NCBI RefSeq assembly: GCF_024704835.1
Contig: NZ_JAMXBE010000021.1
Coordinates: 1-51,768 of the forward strand
Reading direction: 5' to 3'
DNA: 51,768 nucleotides
Origin: Parapedobacter tibetensis
GTDB lineage: Bacteria > Bacteroidota > Bacteroidia > Sphingobacteriales > Sphingobacteriaceae
Positions 42,066 through 50,394 of the stretch are shown piece by piece. Under the pieces are notes generated by a model that saw nothing but the letters and a program-made list of their open reading frames with translations, did no database searches and was not told the DNA's origin. How positions within the stretch are numbered: the stretch's first letter is position 1; each line of letters begins with the position of its first letter. The position numbers and the translations under genes are program-made.

Positions 42066-43409
42066 TTATACGCCTGTGTAGCTCCATGGTGTTATCGCTT
42101 TCAACTCCGCTTTCACGGCATCGCTCACATTGAGGGTGTCTACAAAGGCGGCAATAGCCTCCTGGGTGATGGCCTCATTGGTGCGGGTCAATTCTTTCAA
42201 TGTTTCATAAGGTTTCGGATAGCCTTCACGTCGCAGGATGGTCTGTATGGCTTCGGCCACCACTGCCCAGTTTTGCTCCAGATCGGCCTTCAAGACACTT
42301 TCGTTGAGGATAAGTTTTTTTAAGCCCCTAATGGTGGATTTGATGGCAATGAGGGTATGGGCCAATGGCACGCCGATATTGCGGAGCACGGTGGAATCCG
42401 TGAGGTCACGTTGCAAGCGCGATATGGGCAATTTGGCTGCCAAGTGTTCAAATAACGCATTGGCCATGCCAAGATTGCCTTCGGCATTTTCGAAATCAAT
42501 GGGATTCACCTTATGGGGCATGGCCGATGATCCGATTTGTCCTTTGGTAATTTTCTGCTTGAAGTAATCCATGGAGATATAGGTCCATACATCCCTACAT
42601 AGATCTATCAATATGGTGTTGATGCGTTTCAGTGCATCACAGTGGGCTGCGAAATGGTCGTAATGCTCGATTTGTGTAGTTGTTTGTGAACGCTGCAGTC
42701 CCAATGTTTCATTGACGAACATATTGCCAAAGGCCACCCAATCTGTATCGGGATAAGCCACTTTATGGGCATTGAAATTGCCCGTGGCACCGCCGAATTT
42801 AGCGGCATAAGGAATAGTTTCCAAGCCTTGGATCTGGTTGCCTATCCTTTCGACGAAAACCTTGATTTCCTTACCCAACCGGGTGGGAGATGCCGGCTGT
42901 CCATGCGTGCGGGCAAGCATCGGTACGGTGGCCCATTCAGTAGCCAATTGTTCCAGTTCCGTTACGAAGCTGTTGAGTTGTGGAATATATATATTCGTGA
43001 GTGCTTCTTTCCATGAATAGGGAATAGCGGTATTGTTGATATCTTGTGAAGTCAGTCCAAAGTGAATGAATTCCAATGAATCCACCAAACCCAAGGCTTC
43101 AAATCTATCTTTGAGAAAGTATTCTACGGCTTTTACATCGTGGTTGGTTTCTTTTTCTTTTCCCTTGATCCATTGGGCATCTTCCAATGAAAAGTGTTTA
43201 TAAATATCCCTTAATTTGTCATTAAGACTACCATCAAAATGCCGCAACTGAGGAATCCCCTTGTTACAGAGCGTTATAAAATATTCAATCTCCACGAATA
43301 CCCGGTATTTAATAAGGGCATATTCAGAAAAATAGTCGGATAATTCCTGTGTAGCATTATGATAGCGACCGTCTATGGGAGATACGGCCGTGAGTGGTGA
43401 TAAGGACAT
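42066..43409 (-). CDS. purB: Adenylosuccinate lyase
   Basis: A 447-aa fumarase/aspartase superfamily enzyme with 'SPIDGRYHNATQELSDYFSE' at the start, 'FIHFGLTSQDINNTAIPY' (catalytic region 1), 'MLARTHGQPASPTRLGKE' (His of region 2) and the signature loop 'GSSAMPHKVNPIDFENAEGN' with the catalytic Ser. It removes fumarate from SAICAR and adenylosuccinate in purine synthesis, acting as a tetramer. Length and sequence match the E. coli-type PurB. A TACCTTTG box lies 20 bp upstream. Confidence 0.97.
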   Translation of the reverse strand: MSLSPLTAVSPIDGRYHNATQELSDYFSEYALIKYRVFVEIEYFITLCNKGIPQLRHFDGSLNDKLRDIYKHFSLEDAQWIKGKEKETNHDVKAVEYFLKDRFEALGLVDSLEFIHFGLTSQDINNTAIPYSWKEALTNIYIPQLNSFVTELEQLATEWATVPMLARTHGQPASPTRLGKEIKVFVERIGNQIQGLETIPYAAKFGGATGNFNAHKVAYPDTDWVAFGNMFVNETLGLQRSQTTTQIEHYDHFAAHCDALKRINTILIDLCRDVWTYISMDYFKQKITKGQIGSSAMPHKVNPIDFENAEGNLGMANALFEHLAAKLPISRLQRDLTDSTVLRNIGVPLAHTLIAIKSTIRGLKKLILNESVLKADLEQNWAVVAEAIQTILRREGYPKPYETLKELTRTNEAITQEAIAAFVDTLNVSDAVKAELKAITPWSYTGV

Positions 43410-43428
43410 ACTGAATAATAGTTTGCTA

Positions 43429-43436
43429 CAAAGGTA
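43429..43436 (-). promoter_or_regulatory. -7 element (TACCTTTG) for purB
   Basis: Minus-strand TACCTTTG, exact TAnnTTTG match, 20 bp before the purB start codon. A TTTC lies about 21 nt further upstream as a weak -33 candidate. Confidence 0.5.
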
Positions 43437-43496
43437 GAAAAAATGAAGGGGAGATACGAAAATCTTACATCACAGAAACGAGCGGTTGTTATAGAC

Positions 43497-43605
43497 TCAT
43501 ATCGTAATGCGTCCTCCCGTTACCGGTATCGTAGCACCGAAGATGTAGCTGGCTTCTCGCATGCAAGGAAAACAAAAGCAGGAACTATCTCAACATAGGT
43601 GGTGC
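43497..43605 (-). pseudogene. C-terminal remnant of a short-chain dehydrogenase/reductase (SDR)
   Basis: Read on the minus strand, one frame gives '...YVEIVPAFVFLAC', and after a one-base shift near 43560 another gives 'EASYIFGATIPVTGGRITI' and a TGA stop at 43499-43497. Joined, this is the usual SDR C-terminus (EIAPxxVFLAS-xEASYxxGxxIPVxGG). No start, no Rossmann N-terminus and no catalytic YxxxK precede it, so it is a broken gene. A matching SDR N-terminus remnant lies at 46847-46952 on the other strand. Confidence 0.75.
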
Positions 43606-43686
43606 GATAAGTATGCATCGATTATATGGTTATTAAATCGCTACGACATCGTGCTGATGGACTAGACTATTCTTGCAATCGATTTG

Positions 43687-44199
43687 TCAATGGTCTCTAG
43701 AATATGGTTTGAGCTTTTTCTTTAATTGTTGCCGCGCCACATGAATACGGGTTTTTACCGTCCCTATCGGAATTTTAAAATGCTCAGCAATTTCATGGTA
43801 TTTATACCCTTCAAAATACATAGAAAACGGATAGTAATATTCTTCCGATAGGTGCGACAAAGCCTGCTCAATATCTTCCATCACGAATTTCCCTTCTGCA
43901 CCATTATTTAGCGCACTTTTAAAAAGATCTGAAGACGAAATATTATCGGATTTAATCATGATTGAGTTGGTCTTGACCTTTCTCCTGTAATAGTTGATGA
44001 AGGTGTTTTTCAATATCGTGTAAAGCCATGCCTGCAAATTCGTTCCTTCCTTAAATTTGTTGTAATATGAAAATGCTTTTAGCATGGTATCTTGCACCAA
44101 ATCATTGGCATTTTCCTCATCATGAGTGAAATAGAAAGCGTAATTGTTTAGTGAGCCAGCCTCATTTATAACTTTGGCATTAAATTCAACCTTATTCAT
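43687..44199 (-). CDS. ECF RNA polymerase sigma factor (stress-type, no adjacent anti-sigma)
   Basis: A 170-aa ECF sigma factor with region 2 ('AFYFTHDEENANDLVQDTML', 'NLQAWLYTILKNTFINYYRR') and region 4 ('LSEEYYYPFSMYFEGYKYHEI', 'PIGTVKTRIHVARQQLKKKL'). Unlike the other two ECF genes in this window it has no membrane partner downstream; instead an SDR fragment follows. Paralogues of this short type are common and multi-copy in Sphingobacteriaceae, often beside general-stress genes, which fits the PA2169, DUF892 and SDR genes or remnants in this region. Confidence 0.93.
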   Translation of the reverse strand: MNKVEFNAKVINEAGSLNNYAFYFTHDEENANDLVQDTMLKAFSYYNKFKEGTNLQAWLYTILKNTFINYYRRKVKTNSIMIKSDNISSSDLFKSALNNGAEGKFVMEDIEQALSHLSEEYYYPFSMYFEGYKYHEIAEHFKIPIGTVKTRIHVARQQLKKKLKPYSRDH

Positions 44200-44218
44200 A
44201 ACTTATAGAATTTATTGT

Positions 44219-44449
44219 TCACGATATATTTTTACTGTCGATGCTTTTAACTATCCTTATTAACATAATTAACATAGCCAACTGCTCGCTCATGCCTTCA
44301 ACTCTCCACTTTTTAACTGGTAAAAAAGGAACAGACCCCAACGACCAATGGCCGATAGCACCTATCGATTGTTCTGTCTGGAAAAGAGATAAGATATTAC
44401 CGAATGATAACGGGCTATCACCGGAATGCATAACGATATTTGTCAACAT
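44219..44449 (-). CDS. Possible small ORF upstream of the ECF sigma gene
   Basis: A 76-aa open frame (MLTNIVMHSGDSPLSFGNIL...) ending 20 bp before the sigma factor start. No recognised domain; the C-terminus has a hydrophobic stretch ('EQLAMLIMLIRIV'). An overlapping plus-strand frame (44241-44552) is equally open, so this may simply be non-coding leader DNA. Reported because its position would allow it to be a leader or partner of the sigma gene. Confidence 0.22.
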   Translation of the reverse strand: MLTNIVMHSGDSPLSFGNILSLFQTEQSIGAIGHWSLGSVPFLPVKKWRVEGMSEQLAMLIMLIRIVKSIDSKNIS

Positions 44450-44591
44450 CGTCTACCTTTTATCATCAACATTTAAAGAAACAATCAAATACTTGCCTAG
44501 TTTTTTATGCTTGTCTAGTTTTTCCATATTTGAGTTAGACCCTGTTCTTTAGTAATAATGAAAATGAATTGGTAATAAAATGCTGTTTGTT

Positions 44592-44858
44592 TTAATGGAT
44601 ATAATTAGCAACTGCTTGCGAAGATAATAACAACATAGGAAGTGTTTTGTTTGAATTAATTATAAAAAACTGAAAGGGGTCATCGTGCTCAATAATAGAG
44701 ACCTCAATATGGTCACCTGGGAGCACGTATGTTATCTGGAGAACCCAAATTTGATATGAGATGGACTTGCATCCGAGGCGATCACTGCATGAATGCAAAG
44801 AATAATAGGGATAATTCATTAACAAAACCATCCATGAAAGTGGAGCAATGGTCGACAT
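44592..44858 (-). CDS. Possible small protein or gene remnant
   Basis: An 88-aa open frame in an otherwise empty stretch. Residues about 35-75 look protein-like ('WVLQITYVLPGDHIEVSII', 'HDDPFQFFIINSNK'), with alternating beta-type sequence, while the N-terminal third does not. No family recognised. It may be the remaining end of a decayed gene. The rest of 44450-45027 shows nothing I can name. Confidence 0.25.
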   Translation of the reverse strand: MSTIAPLSWMVLLMNYPYYSLHSCSDRLGCKSISYQIWVLQITYVLPGDHIEVSIIEHDDPFQFFIINSNKTLPMLLLSSQAVANYIH

Positions 44859-45027
44859 ATCTATACACCGACAACTAAAATTAAGACATAGTGAGCGGCT
44901 AAACCCTTACCGCAATAACGGTATCCTAGTTGGTGTATATCCATAATTACTTGATATATGTGTTGTATGCATATTGGGTATGACGTTTGATTAATGTATA
45001 TTTTTCTCAAGATTATTAGTTGGCACA

Positions 45028-45765
45028 ATGAGCAAGGTTGAATTGACGATAATTGGATGCGGTGACGCATTCGCGAATGGAGCACGGATGCATACATGCT
45101 TTTATATAAAAGCATCCCATTGCGGCTTGTTGCTTGACTGTGGTGCAAGTGCCGTACCGGGGTTGAAAAAATATGGTGTGGATAGCAATGATATAGATAC
45201 CATAGTAATATCTCATTTCCATGGTGACCATTTTGGAGGTATACCCTTTTTATTGCTAGAAGAATCTTTAAGGCAACGTGAAAAACCACTGACGATTATC
45301 AGCCCACCAACAGGTAGGGAGCGGATTACGCAACTTCTCAATCTTTTATATCCAAGCAGTGATGTATTAGGAAGGCTTAATCTCCTATTCAAGACGTTTA
45401 TTCCTGGCGGAATGTTGCAAGCTGATCATTTGGAAGTATGCGCGTTCCCTGTCGTCCATACGGAGGAGGCTTTTCCGCACGGGTTACGGATAGGGATAGG
45501 CGGTAAAATAATAAGTTATTCGGGTGATACGGAATGGACACCGGTACTGATCGAATTGGCTAGGGATGCCGATTTGTTTATTTGCGAATGCAATTTTTAC
45601 GATTCAGCGATAAAAGGCCATATGAATTACATGACCCTGCGGGCATACGACAAACAACTTACCTATAAGCAAATATTACTAACGCATTTTGGTGCCGAGA
45701 TGCTCCAAAACCTTGATCAGGTGAGGCATGCATGTGCAGAAGATGGCTTAAAAATCGTATTATAG
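45028..45765 (+). CDS. MBL-fold metallo-hydrolase (RNase Z / PQQ-like subgroup)
   Basis: A 245-aa metallo-beta-lactamase-fold protein with 'IIGCGDAFANGARMHTCFYIK' at the start, the metal motif HFHGDHFGG at residues 63-71, 'FPVVHTEEAF' (third His region), 'GKIISYSGDTEWTPVLIELA' (bridging Asp) and 'ILLTHFGAEML' (last His). All ligands for a binuclear zinc site are present. The sequence is of the tRNase Z-like class but lacks the long exosite arm, and its substrate may be a small molecule or phosphodiester. It stands between an accessory stretch and a convergent CvpA-CAP gene. Confidence 0.88.
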   Translation: MSKVELTIIGCGDAFANGARMHTCFYIKASHCGLLLDCGASAVPGLKKYGVDSNDIDTIVISHFHGDHFGGIPFLLLEESLRQREKPLTIISPPTGRERITQLLNLLYPSSDVLGRLNLLFKTFIPGGMLQADHLEVCAFPVVHTEEAFPHGLRIGIGGKIISYSGDTEWTPVLIELARDADLFICECNFYDSAIKGHMNYMTLRAYDKQLTYKQILLTHFGAEMLQNLDQVRHACAEDGLKIVL

Positions 45766-45793
45766 CAGGGGTTTAGGCAGTGCAAAATGACCA

Positions 45794-46747
45794 TTAATTG
45801 CGAAATTTTTGTGTTACCATTAAACCGTATACACCACCATCCAGAATGCCTATCCCCACACGGCCGAATGCTGGACGGAGGATGTTAGCACGATGGCCTG
45901 GCGAATCCATTAAACCTTCATGGGCCAATAGTAAGGTTTGGGCAATGGCCAGATTTTCTCCAGCAGCGAGAAAGGTAAGATTGGCCTTTCGTATGCGATC
46001 GAACGGTGTGTCGCCTTCCAGCGTGATATGCGAAAAATAGCCCCGTGCAAACATGTCTGCTGAATGTTGCCGGGCTACCGGTATCATTTCCACATCATTT
46101 TTTAATGGAGGGAGATCGACTTTCGCACGTTCTTCATTAATCAATTGAAGCATCTCAGTTTCTAAGTCGGGTCGAGGTTTGGGGTTTTTAACGGTGAAGG
46201 GGAGATCCACTTTTTTGGTGGAAGCCGGGTCGATAGTCATTTTGTTCATCGATCGGTTTACAGCCTCTTCAAATACAGGGGTCAATTGTTGCTCTACTCG
46301 TTCTAATTTAGTTGTTAATCGTTGTGCTAGCCAACTATTACGCGTATGAGATGAAACGGTGTCTGATAACGGGAGCAGCAACAGTAAAGCCGACACAATA
46401 GCTGCATAAAGGATTCCCATTATGGCTCCGGGCAAAAGACCAAGCAGCTTGTTTAATTTATGGTCATGAGTTTTCTGAGGAATTGTCCGGATTACTTGGC
46501 CTGTCAGCGTTGAAAAAATGATGCTGACTACTAGCAATGTAATTAAAAATGTCAGGGGAATCGTCCATATACTGGCAATGACATGTGTTTCCACAAATTC
46601 GGAGAGATAACGATATAGCCAAAAAGTAACCAAAAGGCTTCCCAGCCATGAAATCAATCCGGCCATTCCTGAATAAAACCCTTTGGATATTCCATTCCAG
46701 AGAGCCAGTAAAATGATCAAGGCAAGTATGATATCTATAATATTCAT
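45794..46747 (-). CDS. CvpA family membrane protein fused to a CAP (SCP-like) domain
   Basis: ATG 46747 is taken as start (317 aa), since 'MNIIDIILALIILLALWNGI' is the CvpA beginning; the frame extends nine codons further without likeness. Residues about 1-150 form four membrane helices of the CvpA family. After a linker, residues about 200-317 form a CAP/SCP domain ('MLQLINEERAKVDLPPL', 'HSADMFARGYFSH', 'GENLAIAQTLLLAHEGLMDSPGHRANI' in part) with the conserved His and Glu. CAP domains of bacterial YkwD type are extracytoplasmic with unknown activity. CvpA proteins act in envelope homeostasis and colicin V export. The fusion implies a membrane-tethered periplasmic CAP module. Confidence 0.9.
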   Translation of the reverse strand: MNIIDIILALIILLALWNGISKGFYSGMAGLISWLGSLLVTFWLYRYLSEFVETHVIASIWTIPLTFLITLLVVSIIFSTLTGQVIRTIPQKTHDHKLNKLLGLLPGAIMGILYAAIVSALLLLLPLSDTVSSHTRNSWLAQRLTTKLERVEQQLTPVFEEAVNRSMNKMTIDPASTKKVDLPFTVKNPKPRPDLETEMLQLINEERAKVDLPPLKNDVEMIPVARQHSADMFARGYFSHITLEGDTPFDRIRKANLTFLAAGENLAIAQTLLLAHEGLMDSPGHRANILRPAFGRVGIGILDGGVYGLMVTQKFRN

Positions 46748-46846
46748 TTGCTCCCTTACTTTACTGTATAACAATGAAAGGGGTATGGGGTTTTATGATA
46801 ATGCTCAAACAAAAAATATAGGCTGGTGTTCTCATGGTAACTTGGT

Positions 46847-46952
46847 ATGAATAAACTGAAAGATAAAGTAGCATTGGGTTACCGGGTCAGATTCCGGGAT
46901 TTCAGCTAGGGCACGGGGCACGGGTGTCGCAATGCAGGATAATCAGACATAG
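46847..46952 (+). pseudogene. N-terminal remnant of a short-chain dehydrogenase/reductase (SDR)
   Basis: ATG 46847 opens 'MNKLKDKVAL'; a one-base insertion in a G run (46876-46878) then shifts the frame, which continues as 'VTGSDSGISARARGTGVAM' and stops at TAG 46950-46952. Joined, this is the SDR cofactor-binding start (KLKxKVALVTGSDSGIGxAxA). The third Gly of TGxxxGIG is Ser and several codons are missing, so it is decayed. The next gene begins 21 bp later. Confidence 0.8.
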
Positions 46953-46973
46953 ACCTCCATGGTTAATTAAAAA

Positions 46974-48167
46974 ATGCCGGAAAAGAAAACAGCTAATCAT
47001 CAAGATTATTATCCTAATCAAAAAGTAAGATTACTTTTAGGCGGCAATGCGTATTTTACATTGCTTATTCAGCTCATTGAACAAGCAAAAGAACATATTC
47101 ACTTACAGGTTTATATTTATGAACCAGATGAAACAGGACAACAGGTAGCTGATGCGTTGATTGCTGCGGCGAAAAGAGGAGTGACTGTATATATACTTGT
47201 AGATGGCTATGGTTCGCAGGGCCTGAAAAAAACCTTTACAAGGCAATTTGAGGAAAATGGTGTGCATTTCCGGTTTTTCGAACCCTTGTTCAAAAGTAAA
47301 AACTTTTATGTAGGTAGGCGGATGCATCAAAAAGTGTTTGTAGTAGATGCCCATTGTGCATTGGTAACGGGCGCTAATATTGGCGATAGGTATAATGATA
47401 AGCCAGGCCAAGCCGCTTGGTTGGATTTTGCGCTTTACGTGGAAGGTGAAATTGCTATAAAGTTATGTGAGTTATGCTGGATGACTTGGAAGAACTTCCA
47501 GCGGATTAGGCATATTCCGCGTTGTGAGGTTTATCCCACTAAGATTGACTTTGGACCCAAAGAAACCTGCGCCGTGCGGATGTGTCGGAATGACTGGGTA
47601 CGGCGGAAACATGAAATTAGCAGAACCTATGCACAAATATTACGAAATGCCGAGGCAAAGGTCATTATACTCTCCAGTTATTTTTTGCCGGGGACAGCTA
47701 TACAAAATCATATCAAGGCGGCGGTGAAGCGTGGTGTAAATGTGAGGCTAATTATTTGTAGCCGTATGGACGTTCCGCTGGTGAAAGATGCCGAACGGTT
47801 TATGTATGGTTGGCTTTTGAGACACCATGTAGAAATTTATGAATACACCGGAGAGATGCTCCACGGTAAATTGGCTACCTGTGATGAAGAATGGATGACT
47901 ATCGGTTCTTTCAATGTCAATGACCTTAGCGCTAAGGTTAGCGTGGAATTGAATCTGGATGTACAGGGGGAAGCTTTTGTACAACACACAATTCGTGAGT
48001 TGGAATCCATTATGCAAAATCATTGCATACGCGTGTGCCCCGATAGTTTTTCTAATAACAATGGTTTGCTGACCAGGTTTATGAGATGGTTTTCCTTTAA
48101 GATGTTGCGTATCATTTTTTTCCTAGGTACTTTTTATATGAAACAAGAAAAGCGAAGGAATGATTAA
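46974..48167 (+). CDS. Phospholipase D-like / cardiolipin synthase family protein
   Basis: A 397-aa protein with two HxKxxxxD motifs: H118-K120-D125 in 'MHQKVFVVDAHCALVTGANIGD' part, and H297-K299-D304 in 'LHGKLATCDEEWMTIGSFN' part. Both are intact, as needed for a PLD-superfamily phosphatidyltransferase or phosphodiesterase. Compared with cardiolipin synthase A it lacks N-terminal membrane helices, as in the ClsB-like group; the C-terminal ~40 residues contain one short hydrophobic segment ('MLRIIFFLGTFYM') that may touch the membrane. It likely makes or remodels phospholipids. The start follows directly after an SDR remnant. Confidence 0.9.
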   Translation: MPEKKTANHQDYYPNQKVRLLLGGNAYFTLLIQLIEQAKEHIHLQVYIYEPDETGQQVADALIAAAKRGVTVYILVDGYGSQGLKKTFTRQFEENGVHFRFFEPLFKSKNFYVGRRMHQKVFVVDAHCALVTGANIGDRYNDKPGQAAWLDFALYVEGEIAIKLCELCWMTWKNFQRIRHIPRCEVYPTKIDFGPKETCAVRMCRNDWVRRKHEISRTYAQILRNAEAKVIILSSYFLPGTAIQNHIKAAVKRGVNVRLIICSRMDVPLVKDAERFMYGWLLRHHVEIYEYTGEMLHGKLATCDEEWMTIGSFNVNDLSAKVSVELNLDVQGEAFVQHTIRELESIMQNHCIRVCPDSFSNNNGLLTRFMRWFSFKMLRIIFFLGTFYMKQEKRRND

Positions 48168-48206
48168 CAACAAGTCGCTATACTATTGCCTTAGTTTCCA
48201 TTTCGT

Positions 48207-49724
48207 TTATACTGTAAATTCCAACCAAGAGCTATTATCCGTATAGTCAAATACGACATGAATCGTATTTTCAAATTCGAAGGAGCGAACCAAACCAGCA
48301 ATTTCATGTTTAACGGTATTGATGCATTGATGGATTAAGTCGTTTCTAAATCCACTTGCTTGTAAGTCCAATACATATCCGATGGATATGATCCTGGCCA
48401 ATACCTTACCTAAATCGACCAATTTTCGTTGTGGCAAAACAGTGTCAATCTGAAAATCGGTTTCCTTTTTGAAGAAATCAACGGCATTGGCGGTAAGGGG
48501 ATGCCGCTTCAAAAAACTGAAAAGATGTTGCTCCTTTTCCTTTTTCATCATCCGGTACATCGTTTCAGCAATTTGACCATATAACATTTCATTGGAACCT
48601 TCAAATATTTGAAACGAGCGGCTATCTGTTGTCCCTCGGCCACCGATATGGCTTATTCTGTACCCTTTTGCCCCAGAAACCTGCAAGAGTATTTGCGCAG
48701 ATTCATGCATCATATCAGTCACCACTGCTTTCATACTATTTGCCTCAAGGCCTGCCAAGGCTAGGTTGTTTTCAATGCCACTTATGGTGCAGCTTCGGGC
48801 GCACATGGCGGAACATAAGGTATATGCCGCTTGTATCCGTGAAAGCTGAAACTGGATTTGGTCCATGTCAAAGAGGCTGCTTGCTCCGATGGTTCTGTTT
48901 TTACAATGGGTGATGGCTTCATCCAACATCCGTTTGATAAATCCCATACCCATCCCCGGAAATTGCAACCTGCTTCTATGTAGAATGTCAAGCATCATTT
49001 TTATACCGGTAGATTCCGGCTGTAGCTTGAACGACTTCGGTACTTCAATGTCAAGTTCATTGCGCCCATAGGGAATCATATATAGGCCTAGATTGTCATA
49101 ATATTCTTCTACTTTGATTTGTTGTTTTTCCTGCCGAGTATCGCAGATGAAAAAACTGAGGTCGCGATCCAATTGACCGCTGGGCAATTGCTTCCTTGAA
49201 GCAACGAGCCAATAATCGGCCATTCCGGTCAATCCCTGCCAGTGTTTTGTCCCTTTTATTTGATAGCTATGTTCCTGTTCTTTATGATAGGTTTGCATAT
49301 TCAAGGCATCGCTTCCGAAATCAGGTTCGGTAATCATCAGTCCCCCCATACCCCGTTCTTCGATAAACCGCTTAAAAATAGCCTCTTTAACGGCCGGCTT
49401 GGCATATTTAGCCACAGGTTCCAGAAATAAGGCAATGTTAATTCCAAAAATTAAAGAGAGTGAGAGCGATTCATAGGATGCGGAGGCCAAGATACCCAGG
49501 CATTCTTTCACATGTAGCCCACGGCCTCCGTATTCTTTGGGGATAGCTACCGATAAAGGGTGCTTGTCTAAAATTTCATTGCTAATGGAAGATGGTAAAC
49601 CCCTCCTTAGGCTTAATTGATCGATGTCATTTCGTTCATGAAAAAGATGCTTCAGCGTTTGTTCAAAATCCTTTATAAAGGATTTGAAATTTGTATTTAT
49701 TGGTGGTGTTAGTGTATCCAGCAT
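48207..49724 (-). CDS. Acyl-CoA dehydrogenase family protein
   Basis: A 505-aa flavoenzyme-like protein: N-terminal helical domain ('LSVAIPKEYGGRGLHVKECL'), beta-domain with 'GGLMITEPDFGSDALNMQT' and 'IKGTKHWQGLTGMADYWLV', and C-terminal helical domain with 'QVSGAKGYRISHIGGRGTTDSR' and 'FQIFEGSNEMLYGQIAE'. The 'FEGSNEM' phrase replaces the classic 'YxGTxEI', but the conserved Glu is kept. About 110 extra residues follow the usual end of the domain. Substrate unknown; no acyl-CoA partner genes adjoin, so a specialised lipid or secondary-metabolite role is possible. Convergent with the PLD gene, 39 bp apart. Confidence 0.87.
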   Translation of the reverse strand: MLDTLTPPINTNFKSFIKDFEQTLKHLFHERNDIDQLSLRRGLPSSISNEILDKHPLSVAIPKEYGGRGLHVKECLGILASASYESLSLSLIFGINIALFLEPVAKYAKPAVKEAIFKRFIEERGMGGLMITEPDFGSDALNMQTYHKEQEHSYQIKGTKHWQGLTGMADYWLVASRKQLPSGQLDRDLSFFICDTRQEKQQIKVEEYYDNLGLYMIPYGRNELDIEVPKSFKLQPESTGIKMMLDILHRSRLQFPGMGMGFIKRMLDEAITHCKNRTIGASSLFDMDQIQFQLSRIQAAYTLCSAMCARSCTISGIENNLALAGLEANSMKAVVTDMMHESAQILLQVSGAKGYRISHIGGRGTTDSRSFQIFEGSNEMLYGQIAETMYRMMKKEKEQHLFSFLKRHPLTANAVDFFKKETDFQIDTVLPQRKLVDLGKVLARIISIGYVLDLQASGFRNDLIHQCINTVKHEIAGLVRSFEFENTIHVVFDYTDNSSWLEFTV

Positions 49725-50050
49725 TGTTTAAAGATGTTATATTTTTTTTACCACCTCTGTATAAGTGGCCAATTTTTCAGCATGCCTTCTCATTTTGAGA
49801 TGACAATTTAATGCGACTTTAGTTTTGAGAAAATTGAAGAGCTAGGGCGATCATTCGCTAACAACCAATGACTAATCCTAGCATATTAAAATTAAACATT
49901 TAGGTACGGAATCTCAAGTTGGCACGGGTGTACTAAAAAAAGCAACCACATGTTCAGAAAAAAAGAGATTATATCGCAACCTATTTACATTCATGCAATG
50001 ATAAGGAATAGACAGCATTTGGCCCAATTTTGAACGATAAATATTAGTTG
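49725..50050. other. Non-coding stretch, A+T rich
   Basis: No ORF longer than about 30 codons with a plausible start was seen here, and no hairpin with a T run. It presumably contains the upstream region of the acyl-CoA dehydrogenase gene and of the small ORF at 50051; no convincing TTTG / TAnnTTTG pair could be named. Confidence 0.5.
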
Positions 50051-50212
50051 ATGATGAATTTTTTGTGTGAATTAGATGAAGCAAAAGAAAATATCGTCAT
50101 TGTCGAAAAAGATGGGATATGGCAGGTAATGGATGGTGAAATCCATCCTGATATTGTGAGTGCAATAGGTAAAGCATTGCGCTCATACGCTCGTTATAAT
50201 TCATTAACCTGA
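50051..50212 (+). CDS. Small hypothetical protein (53 aa)
   Basis: A short ORF, start ATG ATG at 50051, stop TGA 50210-50212. The sequence 'IVIVEKDGIWQVMDGEIHPD' and 'IVSAIGKALRSYARY' looks like a compact beta-beta-alpha unit, not random, and the acidic N-terminus is in keeping with a real soluble peptide. No family recognised. It precedes the PA2169 array and may belong to the same stress-associated block. Confidence 0.45.
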   Translation: MMNFLCELDEAKENIVIVEKDGIWQVMDGEIHPDIVSAIGKALRSYARYNSLT

Positions 50213-50260
50213 CATGAATTCATTAACCTATATGTTTGTTCGAAATTCTTCAAACAATAA

Positions 50261-50374
50261 TGCCCACAGATTGTCAACACCTTAGAAGCATTGATTGGTA
50301 GCGCAGGCTCATCATTTGGAGATGCGGAGATCAAAAACGGGAAGAGACAATTAGTTTTAGAAGAATTGCAATAG
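50261..50374 (+). pseudogene. C-terminal remnant of an unidentified gene
   Basis: An open frame without a start codon, between a TAA at 50258 and TAG at 50372-50374, encoding 'QIVNTLEALIGSAGSSFGD' and then 'AEIKNGKRQLVLEELQ'. It is helical and protein-like, and stops 20 bp before the first PA2169 gene, as the end of an upstream cistron would. The upstream part is missing. Family not recognised. Confidence 0.35.
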
Positions 50375-50394
50375 CTTAAAAGAAAGGAACAATC

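Noticed and set aside
44241-44552. Plus-strand 103-aa ORF upstream of the ECF sigma gene
   Set aside because: Antisense to another equally open frame, no recognisable domain, no promoter, and the composition resembles the reverse of non-coding A/T-rich DNA.
46917-46930. Sigma54-like promoter (GG-N10-GC, GGCACGGGTGTCGC) before the phospholipase D gene; the 11-mer GGCACGGGTGT also occurs at 49921-49931
   Set aside because: The site lies inside the decayed SDR reading frame (encoding ARARGTGVAM), the -12 element is weak, and the second copy lacks the GC dinucleotide at the right spacing. Chance or remnant coding sequence explains it better.
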